Source: Nakaseomyces glabratus (Eukaryota > Ascomycota > Saccharomycetes > Saccharomycetales > Saccharomycetaceae). Taken from it: a stretch of DNA of 64,000 bases. Within the stretch, counting starts at the first letter, position 1, and every line of letters begins with the position of its first letter. The notes under the pieces were generated by a model. That model had not been told where the DNA came from, did no database searches, and saw nothing but the letters and a program-made list of their open reading frames with translations. A program made the position numbers and the translations under genes. The stretch spans positions 186,001 through 250,000 of the forward strand of contig NC_088957.1 in the NCBI RefSeq assembly GCF_010111755.1, given 5' to 3'. Shown here one piece after another: positions 45,596 through 56,414 of this stretch.

Positions 45596-47389
45596 ATGCT
45601 AAATCGTTTCTCGAAACGGAACGATGAAAAGAACGCTGTCGAAGTGCAGAAGGATGTTTCTAGCATCGACGACAACTCTTCCAAGGAGGTATATGAGATC
45701 GAGGACCAGGAGATCCACCACTTGGACAGAGACAAGTCTAACGCCGAGTCTAACTTTGCGCTAGGCGAGGATGACGACTTTGAAGCTCCTACCGAGGAGG
45801 AGTTGAAGACGCTGAGACATGTCGCCGGCCACATCCCACTTAGATGTTGGTTGATCGCCATCGTCGAGTTATCCGAGAGATTCTCTTACTACGGTCTGTC
45901 CGCTCCTTTCCAGAACTACATGCAGAACGGTCCTAACGACAATCCAAAGGGTTTGTTGGGTCTAAAGTCCCAAGGTGCCACCGGTCTGTCCTACTTCTTC
46001 CAATTTTGGTGTTACGTTACCCCCGTGTTCGGTGGTTGGGTCTCTGATACTTACTGGGGTAAGTACAACACCATCTGTGTCGGTACTTTCATCTACGTCT
46101 GCGGTATCTTCATCTTGTTCATCACTTCTATCCCTGGTGTCACCAACTCTGACGGTGCCCTAGGTGGTTTCATCGCTGCTATCATCTTAATCGGTATTGC
46201 TACAGGTATGATCAAGTCTAACTTGTCCGTGTTGATTGCTGACCAACTGCCAAACAAGAAACCTAGAGTTGTCATCACAAAGAAAGGTGAAAGAGTCATC
46301 GAAGATCCAAACTTGACTTTGCAAAACGTCTTCATGTTCTTCTACTTCACCATTAACGTCGGCTCTTTGTCTGTCATGGCCACTACCGAGTTGGAATACC
46401 ACAAGGGTTTCTGGGCTGCTTACTTGCTACCTTTCTGTTTCTTCTGGGTCGCCGTCGCCGTCTTGGTCTTTGGTAGAAACCAATACATCAAGCCACCTGT
46501 CGGTGACAAGGTCATCTCTAAGTCCTTCAAAGTGTTGTACATCTTGTCCAAGAACAAGTTTAACGCTGAAGCCGCTAAGCCTTCTTTCAACCCAGACAAG
46601 AACTTCCCATGGTCCGACAAGTTCGTCGACGAGATCAAGAGAGCCCTACAAGCTTGTAAAGTGTTTGTCTTCTACCCTGTCTACTGGGTCTGTTACGGTA
46701 CTATGTTGAACAACTTCGTCACCCAAGGTGGTACTATGGAATTGCACAACTTGCCAAACGATTTCTTGCAAGCTTTCGACTCCATCGCTTTGATTATCTT
46801 CATCCCAATCTTTGAAAGATTTGTCTACCCATTCATTAGAAGATACACACCTTTGAGACCAATCACAAAGATTTTCTTCGGTTTCATGGTCGGCTCCGGT
46901 GCTATGGTCTGGGCCGCCGTTCTACAACACTTCATCTACACTAAGGGTCCATGGTACGACCACCCATTGGACCACGACACACCAAACCACATTCACGTCG
47001 CATGGCAAATTCCTGCTTACGTCTTGATCGCCATCTCTGAAATTTTCGCTTCTATCACTGGTCTAGAGTACGCTTACTCCAAGGCCCCAGAATCTATGAA
47101 ATCCTTCATCATGTCCATCTTCTTGTTGACCAACGCCTTCGGTTCCGCCATCGGTTGTGCTTTGTCTCCAGTCTCTGTCGATCCAAAGTTCGTCTGGTTC
47201 TACACTGGTTTGGCCTGTGCTTGTTTCATCGCCGGTTGGGTCTTCTGGTTCATCTACAGTGGTTTGAACGATGAAGAAGAAGCTATGAATGCCTTGGACT
47301 ACGAACACGATGAGTTCATGTACAAGCATCACAGCGATGACGAAGAGGCTGCTGAACACGTCAGAAGCATCAAGTCTGAAAAGTCATAG
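45596..47389 (+). CDS. PTR2: Peptide transporter Ptr2 (POT/PTR family)
   Basis: 597 residues (S. cerevisiae 601). It imports di- and tripeptides with protons at the plasma membrane. The hydrophilic N-terminus of about 85 residues is followed by 12 membrane segments. Family signatures are present: ELSERFSYYGLSAPFQNYMQ in TM1, GGWVSDTYWGKYNTI, GMIKSNLSVLIADQL (PTR2 signature region) and FFYFTINVGSLS. The late segment QIPAYVLIAISEIFASITGLEYAYSKAP is the second conserved POT block, including the conserved Glu of TM10. Codon bias is strong, suggesting high expression when induced. In S. cerevisiae PTR2 is controlled by Cup9/Ubr1, amino-acid sensing and nitrogen source. Confidence 0.97.
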   Translation: MLNRFSKRNDEKNAVEVQKDVSSIDDNSSKEVYEIEDQEIHHLDRDKSNAESNFALGEDDDFEAPTEEELKTLRHVAGHIPLRCWLIAIVELSERFSYYGLSAPFQNYMQNGPNDNPKGLLGLKSQGATGLSYFFQFWCYVTPVFGGWVSDTYWGKYNTICVGTFIYVCGIFILFITSIPGVTNSDGALGGFIAAIILIGIATGMIKSNLSVLIADQLPNKKPRVVITKKGERVIEDPNLTLQNVFMFFYFTINVGSLSVMATTELEYHKGFWAAYLLPFCFFWVAVAVLVFGRNQYIKPPVGDKVISKSFKVLYILSKNKFNAEAAKPSFNPDKNFPWSDKFVDEIKRALQACKVFVFYPVYWVCYGTMLNNFVTQGGTMELHNLPNDFLQAFDSIALIIFIPIFERFVYPFIRRYTPLRPITKIFFGFMVGSGAMVWAAVLQHFIYTKGPWYDHPLDHDTPNHIHVAWQIPAYVLIAISEIFASITGLEYAYSKAPESMKSFIMSIFLLTNAFGSAIGCALSPVSVDPKFVWFYTGLACACFIAGWVFWFIYSGLNDEEEAMNALDYEHDEFMYKHHSDDEEAAEHVRSIKSEKS

Positions 47390-48582
47390 ATGGTGTGTTA
47401 AAAAAGGTATGTCGTTTCAACATTAACAATAATAGTAGCATTTCTTTTCCTTTCATCATCTAATATTCATTTTAATGACATTATGGACCACACTTTTGTT
47501 TTTATTTAAAAACTAGAAGAACTTCAAAGGTTTTCTAATTTTTACTTAACTTTCTTTTCCCATTCTACCAATAACGATATTTTCAATTGCACTAAAACAT
47601 GAATGAAGATAGAAGAGATAGAAATCTTAATCTTTAGTAACCCCTCCCCCCATCTGACAATTTTCAAAGTAATGAAGAAGGATGCAACCCATGAAACGAA
47701 TCGCCCCTAACATAACCAACACTTATGAACTATAACAACTAATACATTCAATAGCAATTGTACTTGTACTGCGAACGCTAACCTAATTTTTTATGTCACG
47801 CCACCATTCACGTTTCTATTATCCTTTATTTCTTTTCTCAAAGGAACTTAAATTCATAATATTCATGAGTTGCACATCTGTTATACTATACATCCAAATA
47901 GGCCTGGCGTATTTATCACACCCAGGTATTTTTTTTTTTTATTATTATCTTCAGAAGCTTTTTTACGGGTTTATTTTTCATGAGCAAAATTTGTACTTTT
48001 ATTTAATTACATTTTATTTAAAACAACTAACAAACGAAAAAAAAATTAAATATAACTGTTTTCAAAACTTCAGATAAGTCAAGACAAAGACAAGACTAAG
48101 ACAAGACTAAGACGCCTATTCCGTTAATGCATTGACACCTTGTTCAGCGAATCATAGTTTATCATATCGCTCCGATTAAAAAATCGACTTTCCCGCAATC
48201 GCGATCTTAAAAACGGACGGGGGGGGGGGGTGAACTTTGTTCGAACGAAGATCACCTGACTTATACCAATGAATTTCAACGAACTAAAAGCACATGCAAA
48301 GAATCTTCCTTACTATCTGTTAGTAGCGCGCAGTTCACTCTAGAGTTAAATAAAGAACATTGAAAGCACTTAGATAGACACATACACATTCAACGGTTAG
48401 TTCTGTTATTTTCTGATATTGCCAAACAATAATGGTTTAAAGGTACGTTTATATATTCCAATTAAAAGATATATGTGATTGTTATATTTGCTTTAGTAAA
48501 AAAGTATAGATAAAATGGCTTTTTCTTTGAATATTCTTTCGAAAAAAAACATGGAAAAAATATCTGAAAGGGGGTAAACCGT
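47390..48582. other. PTR2-RPL40B convergent spacer
   Basis: 1.19 kb, AT-rich, long for a convergent spacer. It contains an 11-bp tandem repeat ACAAGACTAAG (48090-48111) and a G12 run (48219-48230). A small ORF at 47793-48077 is rich in Phe/Leu/Tyr from AT-rich codons and has no support. An ATGGTTTAAAG just before GTACGT at 48432 resembles a tiny first exon but leads nowhere. Confidence 0.45.
48219..48230. repeat. G12 homopolymer
   Basis: Twelve consecutive G residues in the spacer downstream of PTR2. Confidence 0.88.
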
Positions 48583-49703
<1,121 letters not shown>

Positions 49704-49865
49704 TTTTAACTTTATCCGTGCTTCTGGTGACTCCAGATAATACAAAGCAAATTAAAATAACTATGTATTAAAATCTTAAATGGTAATATAAAGATATAAT
49801 AACGATATCATCAACTACACTACTAATTTTTTTTTCACTATTACTTCGGGACTAGTAACGTAGAA

Positions 49866-50400
49866 TGAGGGTGGCATATCCAGTGAAGATGGTAACTTGC
49901 GAGGGCATGTCGTAGCAAGATTTCGAAGCTAACTGTGATTGCCACTGGTCAGGTTAGTTCCAACCAATGAGCCCAGAATTCGTTCAGTGCCACCACCAGC
50001 CAACAAGGTCTAGGCAGAGCAGTCGGGAAGCTCTCTCTAGCCTAGGCAGACGGACGATACCAAGCCACTTAGAAACCCGGAATGAGCGAAGGTGCTAGTA
50101 TACAATAGCCTACGTAAGCAAACCGTAACTCCCTACATTGACCGAAGAGCAAAGATACCCGAAGCCCCATGGGAAACGGTCAATACAGGTCGAGCCTAAT
50201 TGCGCACTCACGAGCCCATTACCTTCTGGCCTCTCCTGCTACAGTAACGCAATGTGCCCTTCCAAAACGGTATGCTGAATGGACACCAGCTAGTTCCACA
50301 CAGTCCCCCACTATCGGCGACAGGCAGCCTTTCCAACCCAGCAGAACAATACACCCCGACCACCACCTCGTTGAGCCAAAGTAAGGTGAGTAATCTACAA
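49866..50400 (-). ncRNA. Candidate structured non-coding RNA, family unassigned
   Basis: This stretch of about 535 nt is clearly richer in G and C than the flanks and has no supported ORF. It can form several perfect stems: GGTGGCA (49870-49876) with TGCCACC (49988-49994); CTTGC (49896-49900) with GCAAG (49915-49919); CTAGGC plus AGAGC (50010-50020) with GCTCT (50030-50034) and GCCTAG (50040-50045); and ATTGACCG (50137-50144) with CGGTCAAT (50177-50184). The minus strand is G/U-rich, has Rap1-like sites upstream, and is followed by GTAA/GTAG words of the kind bound by Nrd1, so I favour it; plus is possible. I could not match it to SRP, RNase P, RNase MRP, U1-U6, U3 or telomerase RNA. Ends are approximate. 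Confidence 0.4.
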
Positions 50401-50446
50401 AGAAGCGAAACATACATGTAAAACTTTTAGAAAAGAATAATTAAAC

Positions 50447-50478
50447 ATGTACGGGTGCAAACAGTAAAACCCGTACAT
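50447..50478. promoter_or_regulatory. Inverted pair of Rap1-like sites
   Basis: ATGTACGGGTG at 50447-50457 (reading CACCCGTACAT on the minus strand) and ACCCGTACAT at 50469-50478 face each other 12 bp apart. Both fit the Rap1 consensus ACACCCRYACAY well. Paired Rap1 sites are typical of ribosomal protein promoters, but this pair lies about 750 bp from the RPL40B ATG and just upstream of the candidate RNA. Confidence 0.7.
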
Positions 50479-50967
50479 CCTCAAAATTAAACAAGACAGT
50501 CACAAAATCACTACATACTAAATACTCACGTTGGTGCTACTCGTACAATGAAACTGCCACGTGAGCTCTTATTATTTCATGTTCGTTCGACAGTATCTTT
50601 CTGTGATATTGCCAAAATTTCTTTTGTTTTCCAATTCCTCAATATGGGAAGCGCATGCAAGGTTTCTGACCGAGGGCTAGCCATCTTCCAGGTTGGAAGG
50701 GGACGCCTGCGTACAGGGATCTAGAGCGGTAGTAACCGCCGAGAACCTTTAAAGAAGTTAGTCGTATCGAGAAGTCACTGACTTATGTTTCGGAGTTCCA
50801 TTCTCAGATTATCACAGAATATCTACCCGGAGATCTATTCCTCATATTTTTCATTACATCTAGTTGGATAAAGATATATATATACCTTTATTCTCTGGCA
50901 ATCTATCAATTGTGTCTTTTAGGGGCTAATAGCGAAGGTACTAAGGAACAGAATTGGTTTGAGAACC

Positions 50968-53900
50968 ATGGCTACTAACACAGAAAGTGAAATCGCCACG
51001 TTTCTCAATGTTGAAAGAAGCAATGTGGAATCACTCGCACAAGAATTAAAGGATGCGATACTTTCCAAAGCTGAGGAATTTGCTCAATTGCAATCCGATA
51101 ACCTTAGGACAAATGTACTGTTGGAAGAGACGAAAGCCAATTTGTCTAGCAAATACGAAAAGCTAAAGGAAGAACTAGATTATGTAGTTGAGGATAATAC
51201 TAAAGTTCGTGCTGAGAACAAGACCCTGAGTGAAAAGGTGTGGTCTTTAGAGACTTCTGATAACTCCAAATTGGCCGAGATAAATCAGTTAAAGACTTCC
51301 AACGAAGGCCTTCAAAACAACATAGATAGGGCCAACGAGAGGTACAAAGAGTTAAATGGATCTTATGATGAAAAGGTCACAGAGCTCGAACATATAAGAG
51401 ACGAAAAGAAAGAACTACAAACTCAAATCAAGACACTTAATGATAAAATTCTGGAACTTGAACTAAAATGCCAAGAGTATCAATCAAGTGAACTGAATAG
51501 AAAATCTGAACTTGAGCGGAACGCACAAGAGATTTTATTACTGAGAAAAAATCAGGAATGGCTGGAACAGGAATTGACAAACAAAAACCAACACTTCATG
51601 TTCTACAGGAAAAAGACTGATCTAATGGTTCATGATGCTGTTACAAATGTTGAAAAGCTTAAAAGTGATCTAAAGATAGAGAAATCTAGCAAGGAAATTT
51701 TGTCAAAGAAATTAGACGAGACCACCGAACAATTACAAAATAATCTAATTGAAAATAAGGATCTCAAAGACGTACTTGCTGTTGAAAAACAGGAGTTTGA
51801 TAAAGAGCTATCGATCAAGGACAAGCTAATTAAACTATATGAGAATCAGATAAAATCTCTGGAATCGACTCTACAACAGAAGTTCAAGACCGCTGAGGCT
51901 AATGAAGAAAATAGTTCTGAAGTAGTAAAATCACTCAAAGAAGAACTATCTCTAGCAGAGAGAAAACTTCAAGATATGGAAGAGAAATGTGTACGTTTAG
52001 AATCCATATTAGATCACGACTCCAATGATGTATCATTACAAACTAAAGGCAGAAAAAGAACATATTCCAATGATTCTAATTCAAATTCCTCAGATGAACT
52101 CGGCTCTTTTGATGATTCCTCAATTTCGTTATCGAGAATGCAAGGTGATATAAAAATCTTGAAGAGGCAACTTGTTCAAGAAAAGAGACAAAAAGAAAAA
52201 CTACAAAATCAAGTCGAGTCTTTTGTTATTGAACTCGAACATAAGATTCCAGTGATAAATTCTTTCCAAGAGAGAACATCTGTTCTTGAAAAGGAGCTTA
52301 CAGACACAGCTTTACTCCTTGAACACGCTACAAAGGAAAATGAACTAAAAACTAATGAGTTACAATCTCTAAAGAAGAAAATCTCCGATGATAACTCACA
52401 ATTAGAAATCTTGCTAAGACAACGTACTGACTTAGCTCATCAATTACAATATCTGTTAATAAATATCTCAATTATAAATGATAATGACCATTTACTCAAT
52501 GAAGATGAGATAAAATTCATAAAGAATCTGGTATCCAATGATAATATGGCATCGACAAACGATTCCCAAAAAGTAATTTCTGAGCATCTGATAAAGTTTA
52601 AGGACATTCAACAACTACAGGAAAAGAATATGGAACTGGTAAAAACCGTTAGAACATTGGCTCAACAGCTAGAAGAAAATGAAGAAAAGAAGAAATCCAC
52701 ATCCAATAACACTGTCGATGAGGATAATGAAATATTTGCTGAAGCCAAAGAAGCTATCCTGACGCTAGAAAAAGTCAATGAAAACTTAGAAAAGAACTTA
52801 CAAATTGTAACCAAAGAAAGGGATGCTTTTAAGTTGTTAGTTTCCGAAGATAGGGAGAGAAACTTTAAATCCTCAAACTCAGTCCATAAATACCATGAAC
52901 TGAAGTCATACAACGAAACAGTAGTTAAGGATTTAGAGAATAGATTAACTCAACTAACAAATGACTCGAACGCGCATAGTAAGGCATTAACTGAAGAATT
53001 AAACCTATTACATAAAGAAATAAGCCAATTGAATGTTCAAATAGAAAAATACAGATCAGCCAAATCCCTGGCGGAAGAAAGACTGAAGATAACTCAAAAC
53101 AGTATGGAATTACTTTCAAAGGAAAACGAGCAGTTGCGTATTCGCTCTAGTAGATTAGAGGATAGTCTCCTCCAACAAGACAAAGAGACACAAAAGACCT
53201 TTTCCTCTTATGTTGAAGCTATATCAAAGAACTCATCACTCGAAACTTCAGTAAGAAATTTGGAAACGGAGGTTACCTTACTGAAAGACCGTGAAATCTC
53301 CTTGAAATCTGAACTTTCTAATACGACAGAAGAAAAAACAAAATTGCGTATAATGGTTACTCAGTTACAATCTTTACAATCCGAAAGAGAAACTTTGCTT
53401 GAGAGAGTCCAAAGTGATTTTAAAAAAAGGATTTCAGAGGTTAACTACATAAATGAGAAACTTGACAAGCAGTTAAGCGAAAGAGTACATGAAATCGATA
53501 AGATTGAAAAGGAAAGAAATGCGCAATATGAATGGTACCAAAAGAAGATTGATGAAGCCTCTCAACAACAACAACAGATTCAAGGGCAACTTCAAACAAA
53601 GAATGATGAGTTAGAACGTCTACATCTACAAAATAAAACACTTGAAAAAGAACTTGAAGGAGCTCAGATTCGTATACACACTTATGAGACTATAAACCAG
53701 AATAACTCTGAAAATCAGGAAGAAAATGATGTTATTAAGGAACTAGAAAAGACCAAAATTGAACTGGCAGACGCTTATTCACAATTAGAAGAATTTAAGA
53801 ATTTATCCCAGAACAGCGAAGATGCTCTCAAAGAACTCAATGCATCTTTTAATGCCAAAGATAGGGACTATAGAGACGCTATCAAGACGCTAACTGAAGA

Positions 53901-56310
53901 AAAAACTGAAATAGAAGGCCGCTTTGAGATTTTAAAACAGCAACTTGAAAACATAAAGAACGAGTTAACAGTTCAGTCAGAGGAGGCGGAATCTGAACGC
54001 AAACGCCTAACTCAAACAATTGCTGAATTACAAGGGGCCGCCCAACCAATTGAGGAAGTTAAAAAGATGTTTGAAGAGAAGTTACAGAAGCTAGAAAATG
54101 ATTTAGAGGAGCAAACTGTTTACGCGAACAATGCGCAAAAGAATTACGAACAGGAATTACAGAGGCATGCTGATGTTTCAAAAACAATTAGTGAATTGAG
54201 GGAACAAAATCAAAGACTGAAAAACGATACAAAGAGTTTGACTGCCGAACTGCAATCACTACAAGATCAAATGTCTCAAAATGAGAAACATCTCAAATCA
54301 GAAAGAGATGAATACAGGATTCAAATTGATCTTGCACAACAGCGTATTGATGATATCACTAAGCAAAATCAATTATTATATAATCAGATTGATTTACTGA
54401 ACAGAGCTGAATCTGTCAATGAAAATAGTTCAGATGACGAGGCTAACGGCTCTACAGCCTTAGTTTTATCCTTACGCAGAGAAAGGGATATATTGGACAC
54501 TAAAATCAATGTTATTGAAACTGAAAAGAATAGTCTACAACAGAAATTAGATGACATACAGAATGAGCTTGAAAATACAAAGAGAAGTGCTGCTTTATTA
54601 GAAAGCGAATACAGTGAGCATTCAGACCTCATTAATAATTATCAAACAATAAGGGGTGACCTTGAGCAGTTGAACCTATTAAGGGAGAGCAATGTTACTT
54701 TAAGGAACGAACTAAAACAGGCACTAGATGAAAAAGATAAAATAGCAAAAGACCTCCAAATTTGTAGAAACGAGTTGTTACCATTACAATCTAATTTAGA
54801 GAGTGCTAATAATTTGATAAAAGAAAAGGATTTGAAAATTGCTTCAGCCAATGATGAATCTCAACGTTGGAAGACCAGATTGGAGGAAATGATTGAGAAA
54901 CATCAAAAAGTCAATGTTGATGACTACACTAAACTAGAAGAGACGCTTAATGAGACGAAACAACTTCTAGACAATAAGGTACAGGAGACCAACGAACTGA
55001 ATGATCGTTTCAATAGGCTAAAGAAACAGGCACATGAAAAGTTAAATACCTCCAAAGAGTTACAAAGTTCGTTACAGGAACAAATATCTAATTTGATATC
55101 TGAGAAGGATGATATTAGAAAACAGTTGGACGTTAAAACAGAGGAAAATTCGGAACTATTGTCCGAATTGAACAACTTCAGAGAAAAACAAAACGATCTA
55201 GAGACCTTGAGGGAGGAATTGAATAAAGAAATATCAAAGTCTGAAGAACTAGAAGTTAAACTTCAAAACGAGATCGAATCATCATCTTTAGCCTCTAGAA
55301 ACACCAACAAGGAAATCGAAGAGCTGCAAAAGGTCATTGACGACCTAAAGACTCAGCTTGCTGCTAATTCGACAGATGCTGATGAACAAACCAATAGAAA
55401 CGTCGAGGCCATAAAGAGAGAATTTGAGAATCAAAAGACAAAGTTCATCGCTGAAAAAACAGAAGAGTTTAATAAGAGGCTAATAGAAGAAACAGAAAAG
55501 ATTAGAAATGAATTTCAAGAAAATGAAAAACCAGACACAGAACTAAATGTTGATGTCGAAGCACTAAGAAAACAATGGGAAGAAGATAGTGAAGAATTGA
55601 TCCAAAAACGCATTGCAGAAGCTGAAGATAATTTGAAGAAAAGAATCAGATTACCATCTGAAGAAAAGATCAATAAGATAATCGAAAAGAGAAGAAGTGA
55701 ACTTGAATCGGAATTCGACCAAAAAATAAGGGATAAAGCAAGGGACTTGCTAATGAATGACCATAGTAACGAGTTTAATAACGAACTGAAAGAAGCTCTA
55801 GAGAAGGAATTAAAGGAGAGGTTTGAAGATGAACTACAGGCTGCTAGAAAAAAGGCATTTGAAGAGGGTAAGCAACAAGCAACAATGAAGACCACCTTAT
55901 TGGAAAGGAAAATACAGAAACTTGAATCACAAATTCAGGAGAAAGAGAAGGATAGTGAAGAAACTCAGGATGTTAAGCCAGAAGAAAACTCTACACCTTC
56001 AGTAAAAAAAATACCTGAGACATTGAATTCAAGTGACACCAGCTTTGGAAACTCCAACAATGTAAAAGTTTTAAAACCTAGCAGTCCATTTGGGGCTACT
56101 TCGGCATTTAACAACCCATTCACGTTTAATAACAATGGTAATCCACCTGCTTTTGCAAGTGCCTTTGCCCCAACATTCAAGGATCTAATGTCTGGACAAG
56201 GTGGACAACAGAGTGAGTTATCACAAAATAAAAGAGTAGGCGATGATGACATAGAGACCAATGAACTAAAAAAATCAAAATCTGACAGTGAATCGGATCA
56301 ATCATCCTAA
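50968..56310 (+). CDS. MLP1: Nuclear-pore basket protein Mlp1/Mlp2 (Tpr homologue)
   Basis: 1780 residues (S. cerevisiae Mlp1 1875, Mlp2 1679). It forms the nuclear basket filaments, tethers Mlp-associated export and quality-control factors, and anchors active genes. Nearly the whole of residues 20-1620 is heptad-repeat coiled coil rich in Glu, Lys, Gln and Leu, with a few breaks (Ser/Asp-rich near 370 and 1160). The C-terminal 150 residues are non-helical and contain FG-like elements (SPFGATSAFNNPFTFNNN) and a basic NLS-like patch (NKRVGDD ... LKKSKSD). The frame is open from a TTG at 50959, but the first ATG is at 50968. Position beside RPL40B matches MLP1 (YKR095W). Confidence 0.95.
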   Translation: MATNTESEIATFLNVERSNVESLAQELKDAILSKAEEFAQLQSDNLRTNVLLEETKANLSSKYEKLKEELDYVVEDNTKVRAENKTLSEKVWSLETSDNSKLAEINQLKTSNEGLQNNIDRANERYKELNGSYDEKVTELEHIRDEKKELQTQIKTLNDKILELELKCQEYQSSELNRKSELERNAQEILLLRKNQEWLEQELTNKNQHFMFYRKKTDLMVHDAVTNVEKLKSDLKIEKSSKEILSKKLDETTEQLQNNLIENKDLKDVLAVEKQEFDKELSIKDKLIKLYENQIKSLESTLQQKFKTAEANEENSSEVVKSLKEELSLAERKLQDMEEKCVRLESILDHDSNDVSLQTKGRKRTYSNDSNSNSSDELGSFDDSSISLSRMQGDIKILKRQLVQEKRQKEKLQNQVESFVIELEHKIPVINSFQERTSVLEKELTDTALLLEHATKENELKTNELQSLKKKISDDNSQLEILLRQRTDLAHQLQYLLINISIINDNDHLLNEDEIKFIKNLVSNDNMASTNDSQKVISEHLIKFKDIQQLQEKNMELVKTVRTLAQQLEENEEKKKSTSNNTVDEDNEIFAEAKEAILTLEKVNENLEKNLQIVTKERDAFKLLVSEDRERNFKSSNSVHKYHELKSYNETVVKDLENRLTQLTNDSNAHSKALTEELNLLHKEISQLNVQIEKYRSAKSLAEERLKITQNSMELLSKENEQLRIRSSRLEDSLLQQDKETQKTFSSYVEAISKNSSLETSVRNLETEVTLLKDREISLKSELSNTTEEKTKLRIMVTQLQSLQSERETLLERVQSDFKKRISEVNYINEKLDKQLSERVHEIDKIEKERNAQYEWYQKKIDEASQQQQQIQGQLQTKNDELERLHLQNKTLEKELEGAQIRIHTYETINQNNSENQEENDVIKELEKTKIELADAYSQLEEFKNLSQNSEDALKELNASFNAKDRDYRDAIKTLTEEKTEIEGRFEILKQQLENIKNELTVQSEEAESERKRLTQTIAELQGAAQPIEEVKKMFEEKLQKLENDLEEQTVYANNAQKNYEQELQRHADVSKTISELREQNQRLKNDTKSLTAELQSLQDQMSQNEKHLKSERDEYRIQIDLAQQRIDDITKQNQLLYNQIDLLNRAESVNENSSDDEANGSTALVLSLRRERDILDTKINVIETEKNSLQQKLDDIQNELENTKRSAALLESEYSEHSDLINNYQTIRGDLEQLNLLRESNVTLRNELKQALDEKDKIAKDLQICRNELLPLQSNLESANNLIKEKDLKIASANDESQRWKTRLEEMIEKHQKVNVDDYTKLEETLNETKQLLDNKVQETNELNDRFNRLKKQAHEKLNTSKELQSSLQEQISNLISEKDDIRKQLDVKTEENSELLSELNNFREKQNDLETLREELNKEISKSEELEVKLQNEIESSSLASRNTNKEIEELQKVIDDLKTQLAANSTDADEQTNRNVEAIKREFENQKTKFIAEKTEEFNKRLIEETEKIRNEFQENEKPDTELNVDVEALRKQWEEDSEELIQKRIAEAEDNLKKRIRLPSEEKINKIIEKRRSELESEFDQKIRDKARDLLMNDHSNEFNNELKEALEKELKERFEDELQAARKKAFEEGKQQATMKTTLLERKIQKLESQIQEKEKDSEETQDVKPEENSTPSVKKIPETLNSSDTSFGNSNNVKVLKPSSPFGATSAFNNPFTFNNNGNPPAFASAFAPTFKDLMSGQGGQQSELSQNKRVGDDDIETNELKKSKSDSESDQSS

Positions 56311-56414
56311 ACATGACGCCCATAACTTAAAGTATATAAATATATATATAATCCCCTGTAATCTGCAACAGGAAATTGTAACATTAAAATCAATTTGTAT
56401 ATTTAAATGTTATC

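Larger units (their letters stand above)
49704..50967. other. RPL40B-MLP1 intergenic region with GC-rich core
   Basis: 1.26 kb between divergent genes. It includes an AT-rich part next to RPL40B (49704-49860), a GC-rich hairpin-rich core (49866-50400), an inverted Rap1-like pair (50447-50478), a CACGTG E-box near 50561, a group of small hairpins (50685-50739) and a TATATATATA tract near 50875 that probably serves MLP1. No ORF longer than 71 codons has protein-like composition. Confidence 0.6.

Noticed and set aside
48425..48450. Tiny first exon ATGGTTTAAAG before GTACGT
   Set aside because: It contains an in-frame stop, has no branch point downstream, and runs straight into the antisense of RPL40B.
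49953..50020. SRP helix-8-like strings in the GC-rich block (GGTCAGG, AGCAG, GGAA)
   Set aside because: The order and the loop do not match the conserved SRP arrangement. Left as an unassigned RNA candidate.
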